Positions 41,988-49,111 of a stretch of 64,000 nucleotides of DNA are shown in pieces. The notes under the pieces are model-generated. The model ran no database searches and had not been told where the DNA came from. It saw only the letters and a list, made by a program, of their open reading frames with translations. Position numbers and translations under genes: made by a program. The stretch covers positions 608,017 to 672,016 of the forward strand of contig JBDWFY010000011.1 of assembly GCA_039976075.1 (NCBI GenBank), in the 5' to 3' direction. This DNA is from JBDWFY01 sp039976075 (GTDB lineage: Bacteria > Pseudomonadota > Alphaproteobacteria > Rhizobiales > Stappiaceae). Position 1 is the stretch's first letter; each line of letters starts with the position of its first letter.

Positions 41988-43103
41988 ATGGAACTCATTA
42001 TTGAAACTTTGGAGGATGTCCTCCCGCATGTCGTTCCGGACACGGGGATCATCCATTCCGATCACGGCGGATATTCGGTGATCAATTACGTATTTTCCAT
42101 AGATAACACCTTTGATACTCCCATGGCGCGTGAGTGTCGCGGTCTGAAGTTTGACCCCGAAGGAAAGCTGATGGCGCGCCCGTTTCACAAGTTCTTCAAT
42201 CTGGGTGAAAAGCGACCGCCGCAAGAAGAGCCGTGGCACGAGTCCCATTTGGTTCTGGACAAGCTGGATGGATCGATGGTTCATCCCGCAACTGTCGGCG
42301 ATGAAATGGTCTTCATGACGCGTATGGGTGTTTCAGCGCAGGCGCGGCAGGCGCTGTCATTGGCCAGCCCGGAGCTCCGTGCGCTTTGCCGGGATATGAT
42401 GGCAGCGGGGTTCACGCCGATTTTCGAGTTCACCTCACCGGAGAACCGGGTTGTGCTGGCATATGAGCAGCCTGAACTAACGCTGCTGGCGATCCGGCAT
42501 ATGCGCACAGGTGCTTATATGCCCCATCACGAGGTTGCATCGATAGCAGTCACGCATGGTGTCGCCATGGTTGGCTCATCCGGCGTCGTGGAGGATGTGA
42601 GCGCGTTTTGGACGAATGCCCGGACGCTTGAGGGCATCGAAGGCTATGTGATTGCGTTTGATGACGGGCATCGCCTCAAAATCAAGACTGACGCCTACGC
42701 CTTGCGTCATAAGGCGCTGGCCGGCCTGGAATTTGAAAAGAACCTGCTCGCCTGGGTTGCCACCGATGCCATCGACGATGTGGTGCCGCTTCTTTCGGCG
42801 GAAGCGGCAGATGTTGTTCTGAGCTATCAGAGCCAGGTGATTGCGGCTGTGTCCAAATGGGAAGCCGAGATCGGTGGCTTTGTTGCTGAGAACGGGCACC
42901 TGCCTCGAAAGGACTTTGCATTGAAAGCAAAGGACCAGATTGATCCCCGTCTGCAATCCGTGGCGTTTCGGGCCCTTGATGGTATCCCGATCCGAAAAGG
43001 TCTCATGGAGATTTTGGAGCGTGCCTCCGGCTCTGAAAACAAAATCGACGCCGTCAGGCATTTGTTCGACATGAAATGGACGGCGCCTAAGGCGATTGAA
43101 TAG
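41988..43103 (+). CDS. T4 Rnl1-like RNA ligase
   Basis: A 371-residue ATP-dependent RNA ligase of the T4 Rnl1 type. Nucleotidyl-transferase motifs: I with Lys92 in LVLDKLDGSM, preceded by ECRGLKFD and FHKFFNLGE; IIIa/III with Glu147 in PIFEFTSPENRVVL; IV with Glu218 in EGIEGYVIAFDDG and V with Lys231/Lys233 in RLKIKTDAY. These seal 3'-OH and 5'-phosphate ends of RNA such as cleaved tRNA. The C-terminal 130 residues correspond to the helical tRNA-specificity domain of Rnl1. No polynucleotide kinase partner is beside it. A terminator lies directly before the start; the ATG at 41976 is an alternative. Likely of phage origin. Confidence 0.88.
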   Translation: MELIIETLEDVLPHVVPDTGIIHSDHGGYSVINYVFSIDNTFDTPMARECRGLKFDPEGKLMARPFHKFFNLGEKRPPQEEPWHESHLVLDKLDGSMVHPATVGDEMVFMTRMGVSAQARQALSLASPELRALCRDMMAAGFTPIFEFTSPENRVVLAYEQPELTLLAIRHMRTGAYMPHHEVASIAVTHGVAMVGSSGVVEDVSAFWTNARTLEGIEGYVIAFDDGHRLKIKTDAYALRHKALAGLEFEKNLLAWVATDAIDDVVPLLSAEAADVVLSYQSQVIAAVSKWEAEIGGFVAENGHLPRKDFALKAKDQIDPRLQSVAFRALDGIPIRKGLMEILERASGSENKIDAVRHLFDMKWTAPKAIE

Positions 43104-43104
43104 C

Positions 43105-43320
43105 GTCGTTTGCAAAGCCGCTCCAGAAAGCCTTTGCCGAGTTGCGCATCGACCTGCGCGGCTCGGCGCGGTTTCCGGTTATCTGGAACATGGATTATCA
43201 TCTCAGTTACGGCCCGCTCGGCTAGCTGCTCGGTCAGACCATGATGAAAATGATGTTGGGCAAGATACTGGAAGGCAATCTGCAGGGACTGGCGGCGAGG
43301 GTTTCATTGGCTAGGCGCGT
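43105..43320 (+). pseudogene. SRPBCC-like protein remnant, copy B
   Basis: The + strand carries LQKAFAELRIDLRGSARFPV, then WNMDYHLSYGPLG, an in-frame stop, and QTMMKMMLGKILEGNLQGL. It aligns with the C-terminal part of copy A at 39760-39850 (RLMKRMMGKILDKNLKRL). The stop and the missing N-terminal half mark it as a remnant. It starts immediately after the RNA ligase stop. Confidence 0.6.
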
Positions 43321-43336
43321 TTGATAGATTGGGCAG

Positions 43337-43822
43337 ATGAGATTACGTTTTATCTTAATTGCGTTTGTTTGTCTTTTTTCAAGCACGCCTTCACTGGCGT
43401 GTTCTTTTGATCCCAATGCAGGCTACGATGATCCGCTTCCCGAAGATGCGGTGTTTGGAATTGCTGAGGTGGTGTCGATTGCGTTTTCAAAGTCAGGGGA
43501 TTCCGGTTCGTGCATGACCCTGGACTATTCAACCAGCAAAAGCTTGATGGGGGTGGTTCCAGACGCATTCTCCGTCAAAACCTGTAACGACCGCGCCCCG
43601 GTGGAGAGTTTGAAAACGATAAATGATGAAGTCGGCGGCTGGGGCTTTGTGTCGGGCGCCACGGTCCTGTTGGGGTTGATCCCGATCGACGGCAAGCAGC
43701 CGAACTTTCGATATTATGTCCCCGATAGCTGCGGATGGTTTCATTATCGATTGGATACTCTCTCAGAAGAAGAGAGATCCAGCTCGTTAGACGGGTTTAA
43801 AAAATGGCTCACTGACCGCTGA
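43337..43822 (+). CDS. Secreted hypothetical protein
   Basis: A 161-residue protein with a signal peptide (FILIAFVCLFSSTPSLACSF, cleavage likely before or at Cys, so possibly a lipoprotein). The mature part has AVFGIAEVVSIAFS and several Cys. This resembles small exported proteins that bind proteases (tissue-inhibitor-like) only superficially. Function unknown. Genes of this type often stand alone. Confidence 0.65.
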   Translation: MRLRFILIAFVCLFSSTPSLACSFDPNAGYDDPLPEDAVFGIAEVVSIAFSKSGDSGSCMTLDYSTSKSLMGVVPDAFSVKTCNDRAPVESLKTINDEVGGWGFVSGATVLLGLIPIDGKQPNFRYYVPDSCGWFHYRLDTLSEEERSSSLDGFKKWLTDR

Positions 43823-43986
43823 GTTTCCCCGTGCCGAGCTTGATGTGCGAGGTCGTTTAAACCGTTGCCGTGAATGCATCCGCCAGCTCTGTCGGATTGT
43901 GCCGATAACAAAAAGAAAAGGCACGACGATCGCTTCCATCTACGCCAGGGTGAGCTGACCAACACCGTCAGAATTGGAGGAAAAGC

Positions 43987-44130
43987 TTGAGAAAGAATAT
44001 GCGTGCGGTTGGGATTCTGTTGGCCATAGCCATGATGGTTGCGTGGTTTTTAGGTGGATGGCTCTGGCTATTGGCGCCTTTTGGAGGATTGGTGGTCGTT
44101 GCGTTGATTTGGGTTTTTATGATGCAGTAA
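43987..44130 (+). CDS. 47-residue membrane peptide
   Basis: A TTG (or ATG at 43999) start after GGAGGAAAAGC. The peptide is almost completely hydrophobic (GILLAIAMMVAWFLGGWLWL, then APFGGLVVVALIWVFMM), i.e. two short helices. It precedes another tiny membrane ORF by 34 bp. Size resembles membrane-acting small toxins or stress peptides, but this is only a size comparison. Confidence 0.45.
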   Translation: MRKNMRAVGILLAIAMMVAWFLGGWLWLLAPFGGLVVVALIWVFMMQ

Positions 44131-44164
44131 TAGCCATTGGAATTGGAGAGGGAGCCTAACGAGC

Positions 44165-44311
44165 GTGAAGTGGTGGGACGAAGAAGAAATAAAGAGGTGG
44201 CTGATCCGGTGCGCAAAGTACGAAAATATAGTGTTCACGTTTGTGGGTCTCGTCTTCGTGGTCATGCTTCTCAATTGGATTTTTGGGTACAAGCAGTGCA
44301 GTCGGGGATAA
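44165..44311 (+). CDS. 48-residue membrane peptide
   Basis: A GTG start about 10 bases after GGAGAGGGAG. An acidic/aromatic N-terminus (VKWWDEEEIKRWLIRC) precedes one helix (IVFTFVGLVFVVMLLNWIFG). Probably co-transcribed with the previous peptide. Function unknown. Confidence 0.4.
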   Translation: MKWWDEEEIKRWLIRCAKYENIVFTFVGLVFVVMLLNWIFGYKQCSRG

Positions 44312-44335
44312 CAAGACAACCCGATTTGCTATGCC

Positions 44336-45265
44336 TTATGCCACAGCTTGAAATACAGCCTTCGCTTGCTTGATCATTTTAACAGATGCCGTTTGATCTT
44401 CGAGATCAAATTGCGACTTGAAGCATTCTTCAAGAATTTCATCATTGCTCGGATCCAGGTCTGAAATGACGAGTTCTATGTCATCACTCATTCGAAGCGA
44501 GACACGCCGCTTGCCGGAAGTGTGTACGAGATCAAATGCGAATTCGGGCGAAGTTCCGCTTCCATAGGCATGTGACGGAGAATGCAGGAACTGTTGCAGT
44601 TTGGGTGGTGTTGTTAATGTCACAGACGAGCCATCCAGGAACTGGATGACCAGATCCGCAAGCATATTGACGGGTCTCACATCAGTATTGGCAAACTCTT
44701 TTAGCTCTTCGATGGCTTTATCCTGGGTGAAGCCGTTCGAGGCTGTTAGTGCTTGCAGTCGCTGCTCATGGTCCTCGCGCGGCAGGACTTCATATGAGAG
44801 TTTCTGCATCAGGTAGCGCCTGGTGTTTTCTCCGTAGTCGAAGGAATACCATTTATCTTCAATTTGCTTTAAATCCTTGTCGTAAAAGGCGGAAAATACG
44901 GTCTCAAACAATTGATTCCGGCTGTTTTTATCAGCTGTCGGTTCATTGAGACGCTCAACATAGGGCGCAAACCTGTCGGCAACGTCTTCAAGTCCGATTG
45001 CGCGCATCGTTTGAAGAGCCTGGTTTACGGTCTCGGCGTCCCAACCTTCTTCTTCCTGATATTTCAGAAAACCATTGCCGCCATTGAGAACCCACGTAAT
45101 GAAGCGGCTCATTTTGATGAGATCGCCGATTGCGGACGGCAACGAAGATGATTCATGACCGGCCTCAAGCAACTTTCCATAGGTCCGCATGCATGAATCT
45201 GTGAAATCTACTGGGTATTCTGTATCAAAATGGCTGTCTGGTATAGGGAACTTTTGCAGTGACAT
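44336..45265 (-). CDS. Hypothetical protein with a DMP19-like N-terminal part
   Basis: A 309-residue protein (start ATG at 45265 chosen because the upstream ORF part has no similarity). Residues about 50-130 carry the FITWVLNGGNGFLKYQEEEG and AETVNQALQTMRAIGLEDVA pattern seen in the DMP19/DUF4375 group, which in other bacteria includes DNA-mimic proteins. The C-terminal half is acidic (IELVISDLDPSNDEILEECF). The acidic character would suit DNA mimicry, but this is inference. Confidence 0.6.
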   Translation of the reverse strand: MSLQKFPIPDSHFDTEYPVDFTDSCMRTYGKLLEAGHESSSLPSAIGDLIKMSRFITWVLNGGNGFLKYQEEEGWDAETVNQALQTMRAIGLEDVADRFAPYVERLNEPTADKNSRNQLFETVFSAFYDKDLKQIEDKWYSFDYGENTRRYLMQKLSYEVLPREDHEQRLQALTASNGFTQDKAIEELKEFANTDVRPVNMLADLVIQFLDGSSVTLTTPPKLQQFLHSPSHAYGSGTSPEFAFDLVHTSGKRRVSLRMSDDIELVISDLDPSNDEILEECFKSQFDLEDQTASVKMIKQAKAVFQAVA

Positions 45266-45639
45266 GAAGAACTCGATGTTGTGATTTTGCAACGGATTTC
45301 TGTTGGATAAAACTATGGTTCTGTTGACAAAATTGCTCAACTTAAGACGAACGGTGGCCAGGTCTCGGGGCGCGGCGAAGGCCATCTGTATTTGTTTGTT
45401 CAGGGTGCGATCCTGTTTGAACTCATTTGAAAATTCGCTCGATCCTGTTCCCGTCTTTGTAGGCCGGGAAGTCGGAAGGTATTTCTATCGTTCTCCCGTT
45501 CATCAAAGAACCATCAAGTCGGAACAACCTAACCGGCAGTTATTAAAAATCACTATATAAGCGCGATAAGAGTTTAAGCATCAACTGAAAAGGGAAAGGA
45601 GTGTCCCGCTAGTGACCACCGTCGATACGCAGACAAATG

Positions 45640-45735
45640 GTGAGGAGCGTGTCAGCTTCAAACGACGCTGCCACATTGAAGACGGCAACTCCCTCGTTGA
45701 AGAGTTGGCGGCGTGGGGCTGGGCAAGCGTATATG
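45640..45735 (+). pseudogene. SRPBCC-like protein remnant, copy C
   Basis: GEERVSFKRRCHIEDGNSLV then EELAAWGWASV on the + strand, matching copy A at 39570-39640 (VGFKRRCHFKNGNFLIEEVM). Only about 30 codons survive. Confidence 0.55.
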
Positions 45736-45766
45736 CAACACCGTTAAATCTGGTTTGAAACCTTAT

Positions 45767-45790
45767 CAGAAAACCGGTTCTGCTTTTTTT
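45767..45790 (+). terminator. Terminator-like hairpin
   Basis: CAGAA-AACCGG-TTCTG hairpin followed by CTTTTTTT. It would insulate the virion module from upstream transcription. Confidence 0.5.
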
Positions 45791-46086
45791 AGGAATGCGC
45801 CGTGAAACTCGACATGATCAACTTATCAACCCCCTTGCCACTAAAACTCCGTCAAAAGAGTCAGGTGAAAGGGATAGACCCTTATATACCGCCCTCTAAT
45901 ATTCCGCTGACATTAGACCCCGTTTTATAAAGCTCTCTTCCTGTTCAAAAAGTTTCGACCGCCAGTCTTGGTGGCGCGTGGTTGGGGTGAGACGAACGAG
46001 CATATCGCATCTTGACTGTTGCTAAAAACGCAACATTGTTTTATGGTGGTGGCGTGAGCCGGGGTGGTTTTGGGGTGCGCTATGGG

Positions 46087-46827
46087 ATGGGGCCGGAGTT
46101 TGGTGTCGATGGCCTGGTGCGGTCGTGGGTTGTCATCGAGACAGGACAGAAAAGTTTGAAGATATCTTTGCGAGTTTCGGAGTTTGTTTCTCACTACCTG
46201 GCGGACCCTGAGCATAACGGGGCGCGGGCGGCGGAGGCGGCGGGGTATACGGCTGGGGCGTCGGCGCAGCGGCAGGCGACGCGGTTGCTTTCTGATCCGG
46301 ATGTCAGGGCGGAGATTGCGCGGCGGACGCAGACGCATGCTGAGAAGCTGGATTTTTCGGCGGAGCGGGTGCTTGAGGAAATGGCGCGGATGGCGTTTTA
46401 CGATCCGGGGGATTTCGCCGGGCTGGTTGTTAAGACAGATGAGGATGGCGAGGCGGCTGACCCGGAAGGCGGTGTTCGATTTGAGGGTATTTCCGGGCCG
46501 GAGCAGATCCGGGCGCTGCCGGAAAATGTGCGCCGGGCGATCACCGGCTGGAAGTGGGACGGCAAGGGGAATTTTGTTCTGACGCTGGCCGACAAAGCCA
46601 AGGCGCTGGATCAGCTGGCGCGGCATCTGGGGCTTTATAGCGACCGGCTCGATGTGACGGTGCAGGGTGGCCTCGCCGAGAGGCTGGCGCGGGCGCGCTC
46701 CCGGGATCGGGGCCAGAGTGAGGACCAGAGCTTTGACAGACAGGCTGCGCTGATCAGCGAGCCAAAAACGATCGACATGGATGCCAGGCAGGTTGCCCGG
46801 AACGATGTGGATCTGGCGGGCGACTAA
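46087..46827 (+). CDS. Terminase small subunit
   Basis: A 246-residue (from the ATG at 46087) DNA-packaging protein. Residues about 25-65 carry the small-terminase helix-turn-helix pattern (VSHYLADPEHNGARAAEAAG, then ASAQRQATRLLSDPDVRAEI), typical of the Terminase_2-like family that recognises phage DNA ends. The middle (FYDPGDFAGLVV, then IRALPENVRRAITGWKWDGK) and LTLADKAKALDQLARHLGLY complete the family pattern. A TTG start at 46012 is unlikely because it is part of a promoter-like TTGACT. It precedes the large terminase. Confidence 0.85.
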   Translation: MGPEFGVDGLVRSWVVIETGQKSLKISLRVSEFVSHYLADPEHNGARAAEAAGYTAGASAQRQATRLLSDPDVRAEIARRTQTHAEKLDFSAERVLEEMARMAFYDPGDFAGLVVKTDEDGEAADPEGGVRFEGISGPEQIRALPENVRRAITGWKWDGKGNFVLTLADKAKALDQLARHLGLYSDRLDVTVQGGLAERLARARSRDRGQSEDQSFDRQAALISEPKTIDMDARQVARNDVDLAGD

Positions 46828-46954
46828 GCGGTTTGGCCTCTCGTTTGGATCGGTCGGAGACGGTGACTCTCGGGCGAAGATGAGCCGCGCCGAAGTCGCG
46901 TGAGATCCGGTGCCGGGCAGGGCGCGTGCTCCCAAAAAAACATGAGGCAACTGA

Positions 46955-48454
46955 TTGACGGAAAAGATTGAGAAACCGGCGATAGACGGTCTTGCAGGCG
47001 ATCTTGAAGAAGAGATCATCCAGATCGCTGCCGCGTGTCAGCATGACCCGCAGATGTGGGTCGAGCGGGCGTTTGACTGGGGGCATGGGGTGCTGGCGAA
47101 CCATAGCGGTCCGCGCGACTGGCAGGCCGATATCAACCGGGTGATCCGCGATCACCTGAGCGATGTCAAAACCCGGCATCAACCGCTGTTTATTGCCGTT
47201 TCCTCCGGCCATGGCATTGGAAAATCAGCGGAAATGGGGATGCTGATCAACTGGGCGCTCTCCACGGCGGAGGATACGCGCATAGTCGTGACCGCCAATA
47301 CCGAGGCGCAGCTGGTCAACAAGACCTCGGCTGAAGTGAGCAAATGGATGCGCGCCTCGCTGACCGCGCCCTGGTTCGACATCAAGCCGCGCTCGATCCG
47401 CTCGATTGACCCAAAACACCGGGACAACTGGAAATGCGATTTTGAAACCTGGTCGCAGGCCAACACCCAGGCCTTTGCCGGGTTGCACAATCAGGGCAAG
47501 CGCATCGTGCTGATGTTCGATGAGGCGTCGGAGATCGATGCGGGCGTGTGGGAAGTGGCGCTGGGAGCGCTGACGGATGAGGAGACTGAGATCATCTGGA
47601 TCACCTTCGGCAACCCGACCAGCGCGACCGGCGAGTTTCGCGAGTGCTTTCGGAAAATGCGCCACCGCTGGGTGACCCGCACCATCGACAGCCGCACGGT
47701 GGAAGGCACCAACAAGGACTATCTCAACCAGCTGGTCGAGGATTACGGCGAAGACAGCGACCGGGTGAAGGTGCGGGTGCGAGGGCTGTTTCCCTCGCTG
47801 TCGGCCAAGCAGTTCATTGGCACCGAAGATGTCGATGCCGCCTATGGCCGGGAGCTTGCGCCGAGCCAGTATCAGTTCGCACCGGTGATCATCGGGGTTG
47901 ACCCGGCCTGGGAGGGAGACGATGCGCTTGAAATCGTGATGCGGCAGGGGCTCTATTCGCGGTCGCTGGCGACAATCCCCAAGAACGATAACGACATGCA
48001 GATCGCCGGAATCGTCGCCCGCTATGAGGATGAGCTATCTGCTGATGCAGTGTTTATCGATGCAGGTTATGGCACGGGCATTGTCTCCGGCGGGCGCACG
48101 CTGGGGCGAAGCTGGCAGCTGGTGTGGTTCGCCGGCAAGGCAACGGATCCGGGGTACTTCAACAAGCGGGCGGAGATCTGGGGCAAAATGCGAAACTGGC
48201 TGAAAGAGGGCGGGGCGATCCCCGAAGATCAGGCGCTGTACGGCGATCTGATCGGACCGCAGTTCGACATGCGCGCAGAGGGAAAAATTCAGTTGGAAAG
48301 CAAGAAGAGCATGAAGCTGCGCGGCATCCCTTCGCCCAACAAAGCGGACGCACTTGCGCTGACTTTTGCATTTAGTGTTGCGAAAAAAGCATTTAATGGT
48401 GTACAAAAAGCTACAAACGGTGTAAAGGATGATGAGTACGAACCTTACGGGTGA
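46955..48454 (+). CDS. Terminase large subunit
   Basis: A 499-residue DNA-packaging motor. ATPase domain: Walker A SSGHGIGKS at 83-91, Walker B IVLMFDEAS at 184-192, then a coupling ITFGNPTS at about 216. Nuclease domain: acidic residues in IIGVDPAW (Asp315), VFIDAGYG (Asp369) and PNKADALALTF near the end (about 472). The frame starts with a TTG at 46955; no ATG in frame lies close upstream. The C-terminal region hosts the first of four 28-bp repeats over its stop codon. It would cut and pump concatemeric DNA into the prohead through the portal. Confidence 0.92.
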   Translation: MTEKIEKPAIDGLAGDLEEEIIQIAAACQHDPQMWVERAFDWGHGVLANHSGPRDWQADINRVIRDHLSDVKTRHQPLFIAVSSGHGIGKSAEMGMLINWALSTAEDTRIVVTANTEAQLVNKTSAEVSKWMRASLTAPWFDIKPRSIRSIDPKHRDNWKCDFETWSQANTQAFAGLHNQGKRIVLMFDEASEIDAGVWEVALGALTDEETEIIWITFGNPTSATGEFRECFRKMRHRWVTRTIDSRTVEGTNKDYLNQLVEDYGEDSDRVKVRVRGLFPSLSAKQFIGTEDVDAAYGRELAPSQYQFAPVIIGVDPAWEGDDALEIVMRQGLYSRSLATIPKNDNDMQIAGIVARYEDELSADAVFIDAGYGTGIVSGGRTLGRSWQLVWFAGKATDPGYFNKRAEIWGKMRNWLKEGGAIPEDQALYGDLIGPQFDMRAEGKIQLESKKSMKLRGIPSPNKADALALTFAFSVAKKAFNGVQKATNGVKDDEYEPYG

Positions 48455-48560
48455 CTCCCTAACGGAAGGTCCCCCTGGGTGACTCGCTGATGCGAGATCC
48501 CCTTGGGTGACTTTCTGGCGAAAGATCCCCCTGGGTGACTTCCTACCGGAAGGTCCCCCG
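48449..48560 (+). repeat. Four tandem 28-bp imperfect palindromes
   Basis: Four direct repeats of exactly 28 bp, each beginning GGGTGACT and ending GGTCCCC or GATCCCC; the centre of each is a near-palindrome (GACTTCC...GGAAGGTC in the fourth). The first repeat contains the TerL stop codon. Not a CRISPR: no spacers. They would fold as four consecutive hairpins in the mRNA between terL and the next small gene. Confidence 0.85.
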
Positions 48561-48579
48561 ACACAGGAGATGCGGCGGT

Positions 48580-48825
48580 ATGTGCAGTTACAGTCCGAAG
48601 AGCCAGGGCGGTCTCCCTCCGGGGAGCCTGGCGAAACAACCGCCCAAGGCGCGGGAACGACAGGCGCAGGGGCGTACGGGAACATCGGCCACAGGCGATG
48701 CGCCGAGCCGTTCCGATAGCGGGATTGGCAGTGGCGATGCGGGAAGTCGGCAGCCGAACACGGTTCTGACCCGCGCGATCTTTCGGCCCGGCAAAACGGG
48801 CAGCAAACGGCTTCTTGGACAATAA
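48580..48825 (+). CDS. Small phage protein, paralogue 1
   Basis: An 81-residue protein from the ATG at 48580 (MCSYSPKSQGGLPPGSLAKQ) to a C-terminus GKTGSKRLLGQ. The start MC-Y/F and end LLGQ match the next small gene, so the two are tandem paralogues of different length. Arg/Gly/Ser-rich middle, probably disordered. Similar small proteins between terminase and portal occur in podovirus-like prophages. Confidence 0.6.
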   Translation: MCSYSPKSQGGLPPGSLAKQPPKARERQAQGRTGTSATGDAPSRSDSGIGSGDAGSRQPNTVLTRAIFRPGKTGSKRLLGQ

Positions 48826-48840
48826 AGGAACCTCCACACA

Positions 48841-49059
48841 ATGTGCATGTTCAAATCTCCCAAAACACCCCCTTTGCCTGAAGCGCCGCCAAAGACAGCC
48901 GCGATGAAAGCGCCCGATGGCGGCGCAGTGAAAAGCTCTGCGCAGCGCCGGGTGACGGATCGGCGCCGGGCGGCAAACACCACCATCCTGACATCCGGCA
49001 ACGGGTTGGAGCCGGCCGATAGCGGTCAGACGGCGGGCAAGACGCTGCTTGGCCAATAG
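48841..49059 (+). CDS. Small phage protein, paralogue 2
   Basis: A 72-residue protein (MCMFKSPKTPPLPEAPPKTA to AGKTLLGQ). It shares first and last residues with the preceding small gene and is Pro/Ala-rich. A TILTSGNGLE segment near residue 48 is typical of small podoviral proteins encoded just upstream of the portal. Possibly a packaging or connector accessory; unproven. It starts 16 bp after paralogue 1. Confidence 0.7.
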   Translation: MCMFKSPKTPPLPEAPPKTAAMKAPDGGAVKSSAQRRVTDRRRAANTTILTSGNGLEPADSGQTAGKTLLGQ

Positions 49060-49111
49060 GCGCGATCAACAGCAACACCCGAAACCGGAAACGCCACAAC
49101 AGGAAGCGTAG

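Larger units (their letters stand above)
45266..46086. other. Boundary between host DNA and virion module
   Basis: About 820 bp. It contains SRPBCC-like remnant C (45640-45735), a terminator-like hairpin (45767-45790), and a promoter-like TTGACT at 46012 with the inverted repeat GTTGC-TAAAAAC-GCAAC next to it. No integrase or attachment core can be identified. Confidence 0.5.

Noticed and set aside
46012..46086. TTG start for the small terminase at 46012
   Set aside because: The TTG is part of TTGACT, a promoter-like hexamer, and the ATG at 46087 is nearer to the conserved domain.
45925..47019. Long minus-strand ORF of 364 codons opposite the terminase genes
   Set aside because: It is an Arg/Pro-rich shadow of GC-rich terminase coding; both terminase subunits on the + strand have clear motifs, and the shadow has none.
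48449..48560. Tandem 28-bp repeats as a CRISPR array
   Set aside because: The repeats are directly adjacent without spacers, and no cas gene is nearby.
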